A stretch of DNA of 64,000 nucleotides from Steromphala cineraria (lineage: Eukaryota; Mollusca; Gastropoda; Trochida; Trochidae), in NCBI GenBank assembly GCA_916613615.1, contig OU744727.1, forward strand, positions 19,538,093 to 19,602,092, written 5' to 3'. Under the pieces are notes generated by a model. It searched no databases and was not told the DNA's origin. It worked only from the letters and a program-made list of their open reading frames with translations. This document shows, in pieces, positions 23,101-36,340 of the stretch. The position numbers and the translations under genes were made by a program. Each line of letters begins with the position of its first letter. Within the stretch, counting starts at the first letter, position 1.

Positions 23101-25745
23101 TTGTCAAAATTGTTCCCACCATGGAATTTTTTAAATATGGCTTGAATATGCACAAAAATTAGCTCAAATGTACACAAAAATAAATGCTATCTGCTGGTGC
23201 CAAACAATCTTCTCACAGATTTTCAGCTTTTGTATAATTGGCTTTAGATGCGACCTTAATGTACAGTTGAGCAGATATTGTCAAAATTGTTCCCACGATG
23301 GAATTTTTTAATATGGCTTGGATAAGCACCAAAAAAAGCTCAGATGTACACAAAAATAAATGCTATCTGCTGGTGTCAACAAATTTTCTCACAGATTTTC
23401 AGCTTTTGTATAATTGGCTTTAGATGCGACCTTAATGTACAGTTGAGCAGATATTGTCAAAATTGTTCCCACGATGGGATTTTCTTAATATGGCTTGGAT
23501 ATGCACCAAAATTAGCTCAAATGTACACACAAATAAATGCTATCTGCTGGTGCCAACCAATCTTCTCATAGATTTTTAGTTTTTGTATAATTGGCTTAGA
23601 TGCTACCTTTATGTACAGTTGAGCAGATATTGTCCAAATTGTTCCCACAATGGAACTTTCTTAATATGGCTTGGATAAGCACCAAAAAAAGCTCAGATGT
23701 ACACACAAATAAATGCTATCTTCTGGTGTTAAAAAATTTCTCACATATTTTTAGTTTTTGTATAATTGGTTAAGATGCTTACTTAATATACAGTTGAGCA
23801 GATATTGTCAAAATTGTTCCAACGATGGAATTTTCTTATTATGGCTTGGATATGCACCAAAATGAGCTCAAATGTACAAAAAAATAAATGCTATCTGCTG
23901 GTGCCAACCAATTTTCTCACAGATTTTTAGCTTTTGTATAATTGGCTTTAGATGCGACCTTAATGTACAGTTGAGCAGATATTGTCAAAATTGTTCCCAC
24001 GATGGAATTTTCTTAATAGGGCTTGGATATGCACCAAAAAAAGCTCAGATGTACACAAAAATAAATGCTATCTGCTGGTGTCAACAAATCTTCTCACTGA
24101 TTTTTTGTTTTTGTATAATTGGCTTAGATGCAACCTTAATGTACAGTTGAGCAGATATTGTCAAAATTGTTCCCATGATGGAATTTTCTTAATATGGCTT
24201 GGATATGCACCAAAATGAGCTCAAATGTACACAAAAATAAATGCTATCTGCTGATGCCAACAAATCTTCTCACAGGTTTTTATTTTTTGTATAATTGGCT
24301 TTAGATGTGAATTTATGTACAGTTGAGCAGATATTGTCCAAATTGTTCCCACAATGGAACTTTCTTAATATGGCTTGGATATGCACCAAAATGAGCTCAA
24401 ATATACACAAAAATAAATGCTATCTGCTGGTGCCAACCAATCTTCTCACAGATTTTTAGTTTTTGTATAATTGGCTTAGATGCTACCTTTATGTACAGTT
24501 GAGCAGATATTGTCAAAATTGTTCCTACCATGGAATTTTCTTAATATGGCTTGGATATGCACCAAAATGAGCTCAAATGTACACAAAAATAAATGCTATC
24601 TGCTGGTGCCAACAAATCTTCTCACAGATTTTTAGTTTTTGTATAATTGGATTTAGATGTGACTTTATGTACAGTTTAGCAGATATTGTCCAAATTGTAC
24701 CCACCATGGAACTTTCTTAATATGGCTTGGATATGCACCAAAATGAGCTCAAATATACACAAAAATAAATGCTATCTGCTGGTGCAAACCAATCTTCTCA
24801 CAGATTTTCAGCTTTTTTATAATTGGCTTTAGATTCGACCGTAATGTACAGTTGAGCAGATATTGTCAAAATTGTTCCCACCATGGAATTTTCTTAATAT
24901 GGCTTGGATATGCACCAAAAAAAGCTCAGATGTACACAAAAATAAATGCTATCTGCTGGTGTCAACAAATTTTCTCACAGATTTTTAGTTTTTGTATAAT
25001 TCGCTTTAGATGCGACCTAAATGTACAGTTGAGAAGATATTGTCAAAACTGTTCCTACGATGCAATTTTTTAATAAGGCTTGGATATGCACTAACATGAG
25101 CTCAAATGTACACAAAAACAAATGCTATCTGCTGGTGCTAACCAATCTTCTCACAGATTTTCACCTTTTTGTATAATTGGCTTAGATGCGACCTTAATGT
25201 ACAGTTGAGCAGATATTGTCAAAATTGTTCCCACCATGGAATTTTCTTAATATGGCTTGGATATGCACCAAATGAACTCAAATGTACACAAAAATAAATG
25301 CTATCTGCTGGTGTCAACCAATCTTCTCACAGATTTTTAACTTTTGTATAATTGGCTTTAGATGAAACCTTAATGTACAGTTGAGCAGATATTGTCAAAA
25401 TTGTTCCTACCATGGAATTTTCTTAATATGGCTTGGATATGCACCAAAATGAGCTCAAATGTACACAAAAATAAATGCTATCTGCTGGTGCCAACCAATC
25501 TTCTCACAGATTTTCAACTTTTGTATAATTGGCTTTAGATGCAACCTTAATGTACAGTTGAGCAGATATTGTCAAAATTGTTCCCACCATGGAATTTTTT
25601 AAATATGGCTTGAATATGCACAAACATTAGCTCAAATGTACACAAAAATAAATGCTATCTGCTGGTGCCAAACAATCTTCTCACAGATTTTCAGCTTTTG
25701 TAAAATTGGCTTTAGATGAGACCTTAATGTACAGTTGAGCAGATA
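23101..25745 (+). repeat. 15-monomer HOR, copy 1 (2,645 bp)
   Basis: The order of variants is repeated 2,645 bp downstream. Distinctive monomers are CGATGGGATTTTC, TATCTTCTGGTGTTAAA with CACATATTTTTAG (near 23,717), GGTTAAGATGCTTAC, CTTATTATGGC, CTTAATAGGGCTTGG (24,012), CACTGATTTTTTG and CTGATGCCAACAAATC with CACAGGTTTTTA. The right part carries the cassette marker at 25,059. Confidence 0.8.
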
Positions 25746-28204
25746 TTGTCAAAATTGTTCCCACCATGGAATTTTTTAAATATGGCTTGAATATGCACAA
25801 AAATTAGCTCAAATGTACACAAAAATAAATGCTATCTGCTGGTGCCAAACAATCTTCTCACAGATTTTCAGCTTTTGTATAATTGGCTTTAGATGCGACC
25901 TTAATGTACAGTTGAGCAGATATTGTCAAAATTGTTCCCACGATGGAATTTTTTAATATGGCTTGGATAAGCACCAAAAAAAGCTCAGATGTACACAAAA
26001 ATAAATGCTATCTGCTGGTGTCAACAAATTTTCTCACAGATTTTCAGCTTTTGTATAATTGGCTTTAGATGCGACCTTAATGTACAGTTGAGCAGATATT
26101 GTCAAAATTGTTCCCACGATGGGATTTTCTTAATATGGCTTGGATATGCACCAAAATTAGCTCAAATATACACACAAATAAATGCTATCTGCTGGTGCCA
26201 ACCAATCTTCTCATAGATTTTTAGTTTTTGTATAATTGGCTTAGATGCTACCTTTATGTACAGTTGAGCAGATATTGTCCAAATTGTTCCCACAATGGAA
26301 CTTTCTTAATATGGCTTGGATAAGCACCAAAAAAAGCTCAGATGTACACACAAATAAATGCTATCTTCTGGTGTTAAATAATTTCTCACATATTTTTAGT
26401 TTTTGTATAATTGGTTAAGATGCTTACTTAATATACAGTTGAGCAGATATTGTCAAAATTGTTCCAACGATGGAATTTTCTTATTATGGCTTGGATATGC
26501 ACCAAAATGAGCTCAAATGTACAAAAAAAAATAAATGCTATCTGCTGGTGCCAACCAATTTTCTCACAGATTTTTAGCTTTTGTATAATTGGCTTTAGAT
26601 GCGACCTTAATGTACAGTTGAGCAGATATTGTCAAAATTGTTCCCACGATGGAATTTTCTTAATAGGGCTTGGATATGCACCAAAAAAAGCTCAGATGTA
26701 CACAAAAATAAATGCTATCTGCTGGTGTCAACAAATCTTCTCACTGATTTTTTGTTTTTGTATAATTGGCTTAGATGCAACCTTAATGTACAGTTGAGCA
26801 GATATTGTCAAAATTGTTCCCATGATGGAATTTTCTTAATATGGCTTGGATATGCACCAAAATGAGCTCAAATGTACACAAAAATAAATGCTATCTGCTG
26901 ATGCCAACAAATCTTCTCACAGGTTTTTAGTTTTTGTATAATTGGCTTTAGATGTGAATTTATGTACAGTTGAGCAGATATTGTCCAAATTGTTCCCACA
27001 ATGGAACTTTCTTAATATGGCTTGGATATGCACCAAAATGAGCTCAAATATACACAAAAATAAATGCTATCTGCTGGTGCCAACCAATCTTCTCACAGAT
27101 TTTTAGTTTTTGTATAATTGGCTTTGATGCTACCTTTATGTACAGTTGAGCAGATATTGTCAAAATTGTTCCTACCATGGAATTTTCTTAATATGGCTTG
27201 GATATGCACCAAAATGAGCTCAAATGTACACAAAAATAAATGCTATCTGCTGGTGCCAACCAATCTTCTCACAGATTTGTAACGTTTACAAAGTGGCTTT
27301 AGATGCGACCTTAATGTCCAGTTGAGCAGATATTGTCAAAATTGTTCCTACCATGGAATTTTCTTAATATGGCTTGGATATGCACCCAAAATGAGCTCAA
27401 ATGTACACAAAAATAAATGCTATCTGCTGGTGCCAACAAATCTTCTCACAGATTTTAAGTTTTTGTATAATTGGATTTAGATGTGACTTTATGTACAGTT
27501 TAGCAGATATTGTCCAAATTGTACCCACCATGGAACTTTCTTAATATGGCTTGGATATGCACCAAAATGAGCTCAAATATACACAAAAATAAATGCTATC
27601 TGCTGGTGCAAACCAATCTTCTCACAGATTTTCAGCTTTTTTATAATTGGCTTTAGATTCGACCTTAATGTACAGTTGAGCAGATATTGTCAAAATTGTT
27701 CCCACCATGGAATTTTCTTAATATGGCTTGGATATGCACCAAAAAAAGCTCAGATGTACACAAAAATAAATGCTATCTGCTGGTGTCGACAAATTTTCTC
27801 ACAGATTTTTAGTTTTTGTATAATTCGCTTTAGATGCGACCTAAATGTACAGTTGAGAAGATATTGTCAAAACTGTTCCTACGATGCAATTTTTTAATAA
27901 GGCTTGGATATGCACTAACATGAGCTCAAATGTACACAAAAACAAATGCTATCTGCTGGTGCTAACCAATCTTCTCACAGATTTTCACCTTTTTGTATAA
28001 TTGGCTTAGATGTGACCTTAATGTACAGTTGAGCAGATATTGTCAAAATTGTTTCCACCATGGAATTTTCTTAATATGGCTTGGATATGCACCAAATGAA
28101 CTCAAATGTACACAAAAATAAATGCTATCTGCTGGTGTCAACCAATCTTCTCACAGATTTTTAACTTTTGTATAATTGGCTTTAGATGAAACCTTAATGT
28201 ACAG
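25746..28204 (+). repeat. 15-monomer HOR, copy 2 with one inserted monomer
   Basis: Second copy of the 2,645-bp unit. The offset rises to 2,824 bp after about 27,240 because of one extra monomer with a private, damaged T-rich tract (GATTTGTAACGTTTACAAAG near 27,276) and AATGTCCAGTTGAGC. Other private changes are ACAAAAAAAAATAAATGC near 26,521, ATGCACCCAAAATG near 27,379 and GTGTCGACAAATTTTC near 27,784. The cassette marker is at 27,883. Confidence 0.8.
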
Positions 28205-28437
28205 TTGAGCAGATATTGTCAAAATTGTTCCTACCATGGAATTTTCTTAATATGGCTTGGATATGCACCAAAAAAAGCTCAGATGTACACAAAAATAAAT
28301 GCTATCTGCTGGTGTCGACAAATTTTCTCACAGATTTTTAGTTTTTGTATAATTCGCTTTAGATGCGACCTAAATGTACAGTTGAGAAGATATTGTCAAA
28401 ACTGTTCCTACGATGCAATTTTTTAATAAGGCTTGGA
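28205..28437 (+). repeat. Partial reiteration of 27,676-27,908 (offset 529 bp)
   Basis: About 233 bp repeat the cassette centre three monomers after its previous copy. The private change GTGTCGACAAATTTTC (28,313) and the variant TTTTTTAATAAGGCTTGG are shared with the copy at 27.8 kb, which fixes the parent. The cassette marker is at 28,412. It then joins a TAGCTCAAATG monomer rather than the ACTAACATGAG monomer that normally follows. Confidence 0.8.
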
Positions 28438-30019
28438 TATGCACAAACATTAGCTCAAATGTACACAAAAATAAATGCTATCTGCTGATGCCAAACAATC
28501 TTCTCACAGATTTTCAGCTTTTGTATAATTGGCTTTAGATGCGACCTTAATGTACAGTTGAGCAGATATTGTCAAAATTGTTCCCACCATGGAATTTTCT
28601 TAATATGGCTTGGATAAGCACCAAAGAAAGCTCAGATGTACACAAAAATAAATGCTATCTGCTGGGGTCAACAAATTTTCTCACAGATTTTCAGCTTTTG
28701 TATAATTGGCTTTAGATGCGACCTCAATGTACAGTTGAGCAGATATTGTCCAGATTGTTCCCACGATGGAATTTTCTTAATATGGCTTGGATATGCACCA
28801 AAATGAGCTCAAATATACACAAAAATAAATGCTATCTGCTGGTGCCAAACAATCTTCTCACAGATTTTTAGTTTTTGTATAATTGGTTTAGATGCTAACT
28901 TATTTACAGTTGAGCAGATATTGTCAAAATTGTTCCCACGATGGAATTTTCTTAATATGGCTTGGATATGCACCAAAATGAGCTCAAATGTACACAAAAA
29001 TGAATGCTATCTGCTGATGCCAACAAATCTTCTCACAGGTTTTTAGTTTTTGTATAATTGGCTTTAGATGTGAATTTATGTACAGTTGAGCAGATATTGT
29101 CAAAATTGTTCCCACGATGGATTGTTTTTAATATGGCTTGGATATGCACCAACATGAGCTCAAATTTACACACAAATAAATGCTATCTGCTGGTGCCAAC
29201 CAATCTTCTCACAGATTTTCAGATTTTGTATAATTGGCTTTAGATGCAACCTTAATGTACAGTTGAGCAGATATTGTCAAAATTGTTTCCCACCATGGAA
29301 TTTGTTAAATATGGCTTGAATATGCACCAAAATTAGCTCAAATGTACACAAAAATAAATGCTATCTGCTGGTGCCAAACAATCTTCTCACAGATTTTCAG
29401 CTTTTGTATAATTGGCTTTAGATGCGACCTTAATGTACAGTTGAGCAGATATTGTCAAAATTGTTCCCACCATGGAATTTTCTTAATATGGCTTGGATAA
29501 GCACCAAAAAAAGCTCAGATGTACACAAAAATAAATGCTATCTGCTGGTGTCAACAAATTTTCTCACAGATTTTTAGTTTTTGTATAATTTGCTTTAGAT
29601 GCGACCTTAATGTACAGTTGAGCAGATATTGTCAAAATTGTTCCCACGATGGAATTTTCTTAATATGGCTTGGATATGCACCAAAATGAGCTCAAATATA
29701 CACAAAAATAAATGCTATCTGCTGGTGCCAAACAATCTTCTCACAGATTTTTAGTTTTTGTATAATTGGTTTAGATGCTAACTTAATGTACAGTTGAGCA
29801 GATATTGTCAAAATTGTTCCCACGATGGAATTTTCTTAATATGGCTTGGATATGCACCGAAATGAGCTCAAATGTACACAAAAATAAATGCTATCTGCTG
29901 GTGCCAACAAATCTTCTCACAGATTTTTAGTTTTTGTATAATTGGATTTAGATGTGACTTTATGTACAGTTTAGCAGATATTGTCCAAATTGTTCCCACC
30001 ATGGAACTTTCTTAATATG
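28438..30019 (+). repeat. Mixed monomers between the 15-mer and 14-mer zones
   Basis: Nine monomers of several classes without a local tandem partner. They include the CACCAAAGAAAGCTCAG / CTGGGGTCAAC pair (28,619), GATGCTAACTTATTTACAG (28,890), a GATGGATTGTTTTT monomer (29,117) and the following TTTGTTAAATATGG and AAAAAAAGCTCAG monomers. The last three are the same order that forms the 4-mer HOR at 55.7 kb and beyond. A one-base insertion gives TTGTTTCCCACCATGG near 29,284. Confidence 0.65.
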
Positions 30020-32491
30020 GCTTGGATATGCACCAAAATGAGCGCAAATGTACAAACAAATAAATGCTATCTGCTGGTGCCAACCAATTTTCTCACAGAT
30101 TTTTAGCTTTTGTATAATTGGCTTTAGATGCGACCTTAATGTACAGTTGAGCAGATATTGTCAAAATTGTTCCCACGATGGAATTTTCTTAATAGGGCTT
30201 GGATATGCACCAAAAAAAGCTCAGATGTACACAAAAATAAATGCTATCTGCTGGTGTCAACAAATCTTCTCACTGATTTTTTGTTTTTGTATAATTGGCT
30301 TAGATGCAACCTTAATGTACAGTTGAGCAGATATTGTCAAAATTGTTCCCATGATGGAATTTTCTTAATATGGCTTGGATATGCACCAAAATGAGCTCAA
30401 ATGTACACAAAAATAAATGCTATCTGCTGGTGCCAACCAATTTTCTCACAGGTTTTTAGTTTTTGTATAATTGGCTTTAGATGTGAATTTATGTACAGTT
30501 GAGCAGATATTGTCCAAATTGTTCCCACAATGGAACTTTCTTAATATGGCTTGGATATGCACCAAAATGAGCTCAAATATACACAAAAATAAATGCTATC
30601 TGCTGGTGCCAACCAATCTTCTCACAGATTTTTAGTTTTTGTATAATTGGCTTAGATGCTACCTTTATGTACAGTTGAGCAGATATTGTCAAAATTGTTC
30701 CTACCATGGAATTTTCTTAATATGGCTTGGATATGCACCAAAATGAGCTCAAATGTACACAAAAATAAATGCTATCTGCTGGTGCCAACCAATCTTCTCA
30801 CAGATTTGTAACTTTTGTTTAAGTGGCTTTAGATGCGACCTTAATGTCCAGTTGAGCAGATATTGTCAAAATTGTTCCTACCATGGAATTTTCTTAATAT
30901 GGCTTGGATATGCACCAAAATGAGCTCAAATGTACACAAAAATAAATGCTATCTGCTGGTGCCAACAAATCTTCTCACAGATTTTTAGTTTTTGTATAAT
31001 TGGATTTAGATGTGACTTTATGTACAGTTTAGCAGATATTGTCCAAATTGTACCCACCATGGAACTTTCTTAATATGGCTTGGATATGCACCAAAATGAG
31101 CTCAAATATACACAAAAATAAATGCTATCTGCTGGTGCAAACCAATCTTCTCACAGATTTTCAGCTTTTTTATAATTGGCTTTAGATTCGACCTTAATGT
31201 ACAGTTGAGCAGATATTGTCAAAATTGTTCCCACCATGGAATTTTCTTAATATGGCTTGGATATGCACCAAAAAAAGCTCAGATGTACACAAAAATAAAT
31301 GCTATCTGCTGGTGTCAACAAATTTTCTCACAGATTTTTAGTTTTTGTATAATTCGCTTTAGATGCGACCTAAATGTACAGTTGAGAAGATATTGTCAAA
31401 ACTGTTCCTACGATGCAATTTTTTAATATGGCTTGGATATGCACTAACATGAGCTCAAATGTACACAAAAACAAATGCTATCTGCTGGTGCTAACCAATC
31501 TTCTCACAGATTTTCACCTTTTTGTATAATTGGCTTAGATGCGACCTTAATGTACAGTTGAGCAGATATTGTCAAAATTGTTCCCACCATGGAATTTTCT
31601 TAATATGGCTTGGATATGCACCAAATGAACTCAAATGTACACAAAAATAAATGCTATCTGCTGGTGTCAACCAATCTTCTCACAGATTTTTAACTTTTGT
31701 ATAATTGGCTTTAGATGAAACCTTAATGTACAGTTGAGCAGATATTGTCAAAATTGTTCCTACCATGGAATTTTCTTAATATGGCTTGGATATGCACCAA
31801 AATGAGCTCAAATGTACACAAAAATAAATGCTATCTGCTGGTGCCAACCAATCTTCTCACAGATTTTCAACTTTTGTATAATTGGCTTTAGATGCAACCT
31901 TAATGTACAGTTGAGCAGATATTGTCAAAATTGTTCCCACCATGGAATTTTTTAAATATGGCTTGAATATGCACAAACATTAGCTCAAATGTACACAAAA
32001 ATAAATGCTATCTGCTGGTGCCAAACAATCTTCTCACAGATTTTCAGCTTTTGTATAATTGGCTTTAGATGCGACCTTAATGTACAGTTGAGCAGATATT
32101 GTCAAAATTGTTCCCACCATGGAATTTTCTTAATATGGCTTGGATAAGCACCAAAGAAAGCTCAGATGTACACAAAAATAAATGCTATCTGCTGGGGTCA
32201 ACAAATTTTCTCACAGATTTTCAGCTTTTGTATAATTGGCTTTAGATGCGACCTCAATGTACAGTTGAGCAGATATTGTCCAAATTGTTCCCACGATGGA
32301 ATTTTCTTAATATGGCTTGGATATGCACCAAAATGAGCTCAAATATACACAAAAATAAATGCTATCTGCTGGTGCCAACCAATTTTCTCACAGATTTTTA
32401 GCTTTTGTATAATTGGCTTTAGATGCGACCTTAATGTACAGTTGAGCAGATATTGTCAAAATTGTTCCCACGATGGAATTTTCTTATTATG
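30020..32491 (+). repeat. 14-monomer HOR, copy 1 (2,472 bp)
   Basis: Unit with the CTTAATAGGGCTTGG monomer (30,190), the TTTGTTTAAGTGGC / AATGTCCAG monomer (near 30,806-30,851), the cassette (marker 31,412) and the CAAAGAAAGCTCAG / GGGGTCAAC pair near 32,150-32,200. It matches the next unit at exactly 2,472 bp. One short patch differs in several bases at once: GGTGCCAACCAATTTTC near 30,429 against GATGCCAACAAATCTTC near 32,901. Confidence 0.85.
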
Positions 32492-34963
32492 GCTTGGATA
32501 TGCACCAAAATGAGCTCAAATGTACAAAAAAATAAATGCTATCTGCTGGTGCCAACCAATTTTCTCACAGATTTTTAGCTTTTGTATAATTGGCTTTAGA
32601 TGCGACCTTAATGTACAGTTGAGCAGATATTGTCAAAATTGTTCCCACGATGGAATTTTCTTAATAGGGCTTGGATATGCACCAAAAAAAGCTCAGATGT
32701 ACACAAAAATAAATGCTATCTGCTGGTGTCAACAAATCTTCTCACTGATTTTTTGTTTTTGTATAATTGGCTTAGATGCAACCTTAATGTACAGTTGAGC
32801 AGATATTGTCAAAATTGTTCCCATGATGGAATTTTCTTAATATGGCTTGGATATGCACCAAAATGAGCTCAAATGTACACAAAAATAAATGCTATCTGCT
32901 GATGCCAACAAATCTTCTCACAGGTTTTTAGTTTTTGTATAATTGGCTTTAGATGTGAATTTATGTACAGTTGAGCAGATATTGTCCAAATTGTTCCCAC
33001 AATGGAACTTTCTTAATATGGCTTGGATATGCACCAAAATGAGCTCAAATATACACAAAAATAAATGCTATCTGCTGGTGCCAACCAATCTTCTCACAGA
33101 TTTTTAGTTTTTGTATAATTGGCTTAGATGCTACCTTTATGTACAGTTGAGCAGATATTGTCAAAATTGTTCCTACCATGGAATTTTCTTAATATGGCTT
33201 GGATATGCACCAAAATGAGCTCAAATGTACACAAAAATAAATGCTATCTGCTGGTGCCAACCAATCTTCTCACAGATTTGTAACTTTTGTTTAAGTGGCT
33301 TTAGATGCGACCTTAATGTCCAGTTGAGCAGATATTGTCAAAATTGTTCCTACCATGGAATTTTCTTAATATGGCTTGGATATGCACCAAAATGAGCTCA
33401 AATGTACACAAAAATAAATGCTATCTGCTGGTGCCAACAAATCTTCTCACAGATTTTTAGTTTTTGTATAATTGGATTTAGATGTGACTTTATGTACAGT
33501 TTAGCAGATATTGTCCAAATTGTACCCACCATGGAACTTTCTTAATATGGCTTGGATATGCACCAAAATGAGCTCAAATATACACAAAAATAAATGCTAT
33601 CTGCTGGTGCAAACCAATCTTCTCACAGATTTTCAGCTTTTTTATAATTGGCTTTAGATTCGACCTTAATGTACAGTTGAGCAGATATTGTCAAAATTGT
33701 TCCCACCATGGAATTTTCTTAATATGGCTTGGATATGCACCAAAAAAAGCTCAGATGTACACAAAAATAAATGCTATCTGCTGGTGTCAACAAATTTTCT
33801 CACAGATTTTTAGTTTTTGTATAATTCGCTTTAGATGCGACCTAAATGTACAGTTGAGAAGATATTGTCAAAACTGTTCCTACGATGCAATTTTTTAATA
33901 TGGCTTGGATATGCACTAACATGAGCTCAAATGTACACAAAAACAAATGCTATCTGCTGGTGCTAACCAATCTTCTCACAGATTTTCACCTTTTTGTATA
34001 ATTGGCTTAGATGCGACCTTAATGTACAGTTGAGCAGATATTGTCAAAATTGTTCCCACCATGGAATTTTCTTAATATGGCTTGGATATGCACCAAATGA
34101 ACTCAAATGTACACAAAAATAAATGCTATCTGCTGGTGTCAACCAATCTTCTCACAGATTTTTAACTTTTGTATAATTGGCTTTAGATGAAACCTTAATG
34201 TACAGTTGAGCAGATATTGTCAAAATTGTTCCTACCATGGAATTTTCTTAATATGGCTTGGATATGCACCAAAATGAGCTCAAATGTACACAAAAATAAA
34301 TGCTATCTGCTGGTGCCAACCAATCTTCTCACAGATTTTCAACTTTTGTATAATTGGCTTTAGATGCAACCTTAATGTACAGTTGAGCAGATATTGTCAA
34401 AATTGTTCCCACCATGGAATTTTTTAAATATGGCTTGAATATGCACAAACATTAGCTCAAATGTACACAAAAATAAATGCTATCTGCTGGTGCCAAACAA
34501 TCTTCTCACAGATTTTCAGCTTTTGTATAATTGGCTTTAGATGCGACCTTAATGTACAGTTGAGCAGATATTGTCAAAATTGTTCCCACCATGGAATTTT
34601 CTTAATATGGCTTGGATAAGCACCAAAGAAAGCTCAGATGTACACAAAAATAAATGCTATCTGCTGGGGTCAACAAATTTTCTCACAGATTTTCAGCTTT
34701 TGTATAATTGGCTTTAGATGCGACCTCAATGTACAGTTGAGCAGATATTGTCCAAATTGTTCCCACGATGGAATTTTCTTAATATGGCTTGGATATGCAC
34801 CAAAATGAGCTCAAATATACACAAAAATAAATGCTATCTGCTGGTGCCAACCAATTTTCTCACAGATTTTTAGCTTTTGTATAATTGGCTTTAGATGCGA
34901 CCTTAATGTACAGTTGTGCAGATATTGTCAAAATTGTTCCCACGATGGAATTTTCTTATTATG
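32492..34963 (+). repeat. 14-monomer HOR, copy 2 (2,472 bp)
   Basis: Second tandem copy, with the cassette marker at 33,884. The 2,472-bp match continues about 250 bp beyond this copy, to near 35,215, where CACAGATTTTTAGC replaces CACTGATTTTTTG. Its right part was then re-amplified as a 6-mer. Confidence 0.85.
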
Positions 34964-36337
34964 GCTTGGATATGCACCAAAATGAGCTCAAATGTACAAA
35001 AAAATAAATGCTATCTGCTGGGGCCAACCAATTTTCTCACAGATTTTTAGCTTTTGTATAATTGGCTTTAGATGCGACCTTAATGTACAGTTGAGCAGAT
35101 ATTGTCAAAATTGTTCCCACGATGGAATTTTCTTAATAGGGCTTGGATATGCACCAAAAAAAGCTCAGATGTACACAAAAATAAATGCTATCTGCTGGTG
35201 TCAACAAATCTTCTCACAGATTTTTAGCTTTTGTATAATTGGCTTTAGATGCGACCTTAATGTACAGTTGAGCAGATATTGTCAAAATTGTTCCTACCAT
35301 GGAATTTTCTTAATATGGCTTGGATATGCACCAAAATGAGCTCAAATGTACACAAAAATAAATGCTATCTGCTGGTGCCAACCAATCTTCTCACAGATTT
35401 TCAACTTTTGTATAATTGGCTTTAGATGCAACCTTAATGTACAGTTGAGCAGATATTGTCAAAATTGTTTCCACCATGGAATTTTTTAAATATGGCTTGA
35501 ATATGCACAAACATTAGCTCAAATGTACACAAAAATAAATGCTATCTGCTGGTGCCAAACAATCTTCTCACAGATTTTCAGCTTTTGTATAATTGGCTTT
35601 AGATGCGACCTTAATGTACAGTTGAGCAGATATTGTCAAAATTGTTCCCACCATGGAATTTTCTTAATATGGCTTGGATAAGCACCAAAGAAAACTCAGA
35701 TGTACACAAAAATAAATGCTATCTGCTGGGGTCAACAAATTTTCTCACAGATTTTCAGCTTTTGTATAATTGGCTTTAGATGCGACCTCAATGTACAGTT
35801 GAGCAGATATTGTCCAAATTGTTCCCACGATGGAATTTTCTTAATATGGCTTGGATATGCACCAAAATGAGCTCAAATATACACAAAAATAAATGCTATC
35901 TGCTGGTGCCAACCAATTTTCTCACAGATTTTTAGCTTTTGTATAATTGGCTTTAGATGCGACCTTAATGTACAGTTGTGCAGATATTGTCAAAATTGTT
36001 CCCACGATGGAATTTTCTTATTATGGCTTGGATATGCACCAAAATGAGCTCAAATGTACAAAAAAATAAATGCTATCTGCTGGTGCCAACCAATTTTCTC
36101 ACAGATTTTTAGCTTTTGTATAATTGGCTTTAGATGCGACCTTAATGTACAGTTGAGCAGATATTGTCAAAATTGTTCCCACGATGGAATTTTCTTAATA
36201 GGGCTTGGATATGCACCAAAAAAAGCTCAGATGTACACAAAAATAAATGCTATCTGCTGGTGTCAACAAATCTTCTCACAGATTTTTAGCTTTTGTATAA
36301 TTGGCTTTAGATGCGACCTTAATGTACAGTTGAGCAG
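34213..36337 (+). repeat. 6-monomer tandem duplication, offset 1,062 bp
   Basis: About 34,213-35,274 and 35,275-36,336 are two copies of the right part of the 14-mer. Both carry the private change GTTGTGCAGATATTG (34,914 and 35,976) in place of GTTGAGCAG, which identifies a recent event that followed the 14-mer duplication. Small differences are CTGGGGCCAACC against CTGGTGCCAACC (35,029, 36,091), TTCCCACC against TTTCCACC (34,406, 35,468) and AAGAAAGCTC against AAGAAAACTC. Confidence 0.85.
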
Positions 36338-36340
36338 ATA

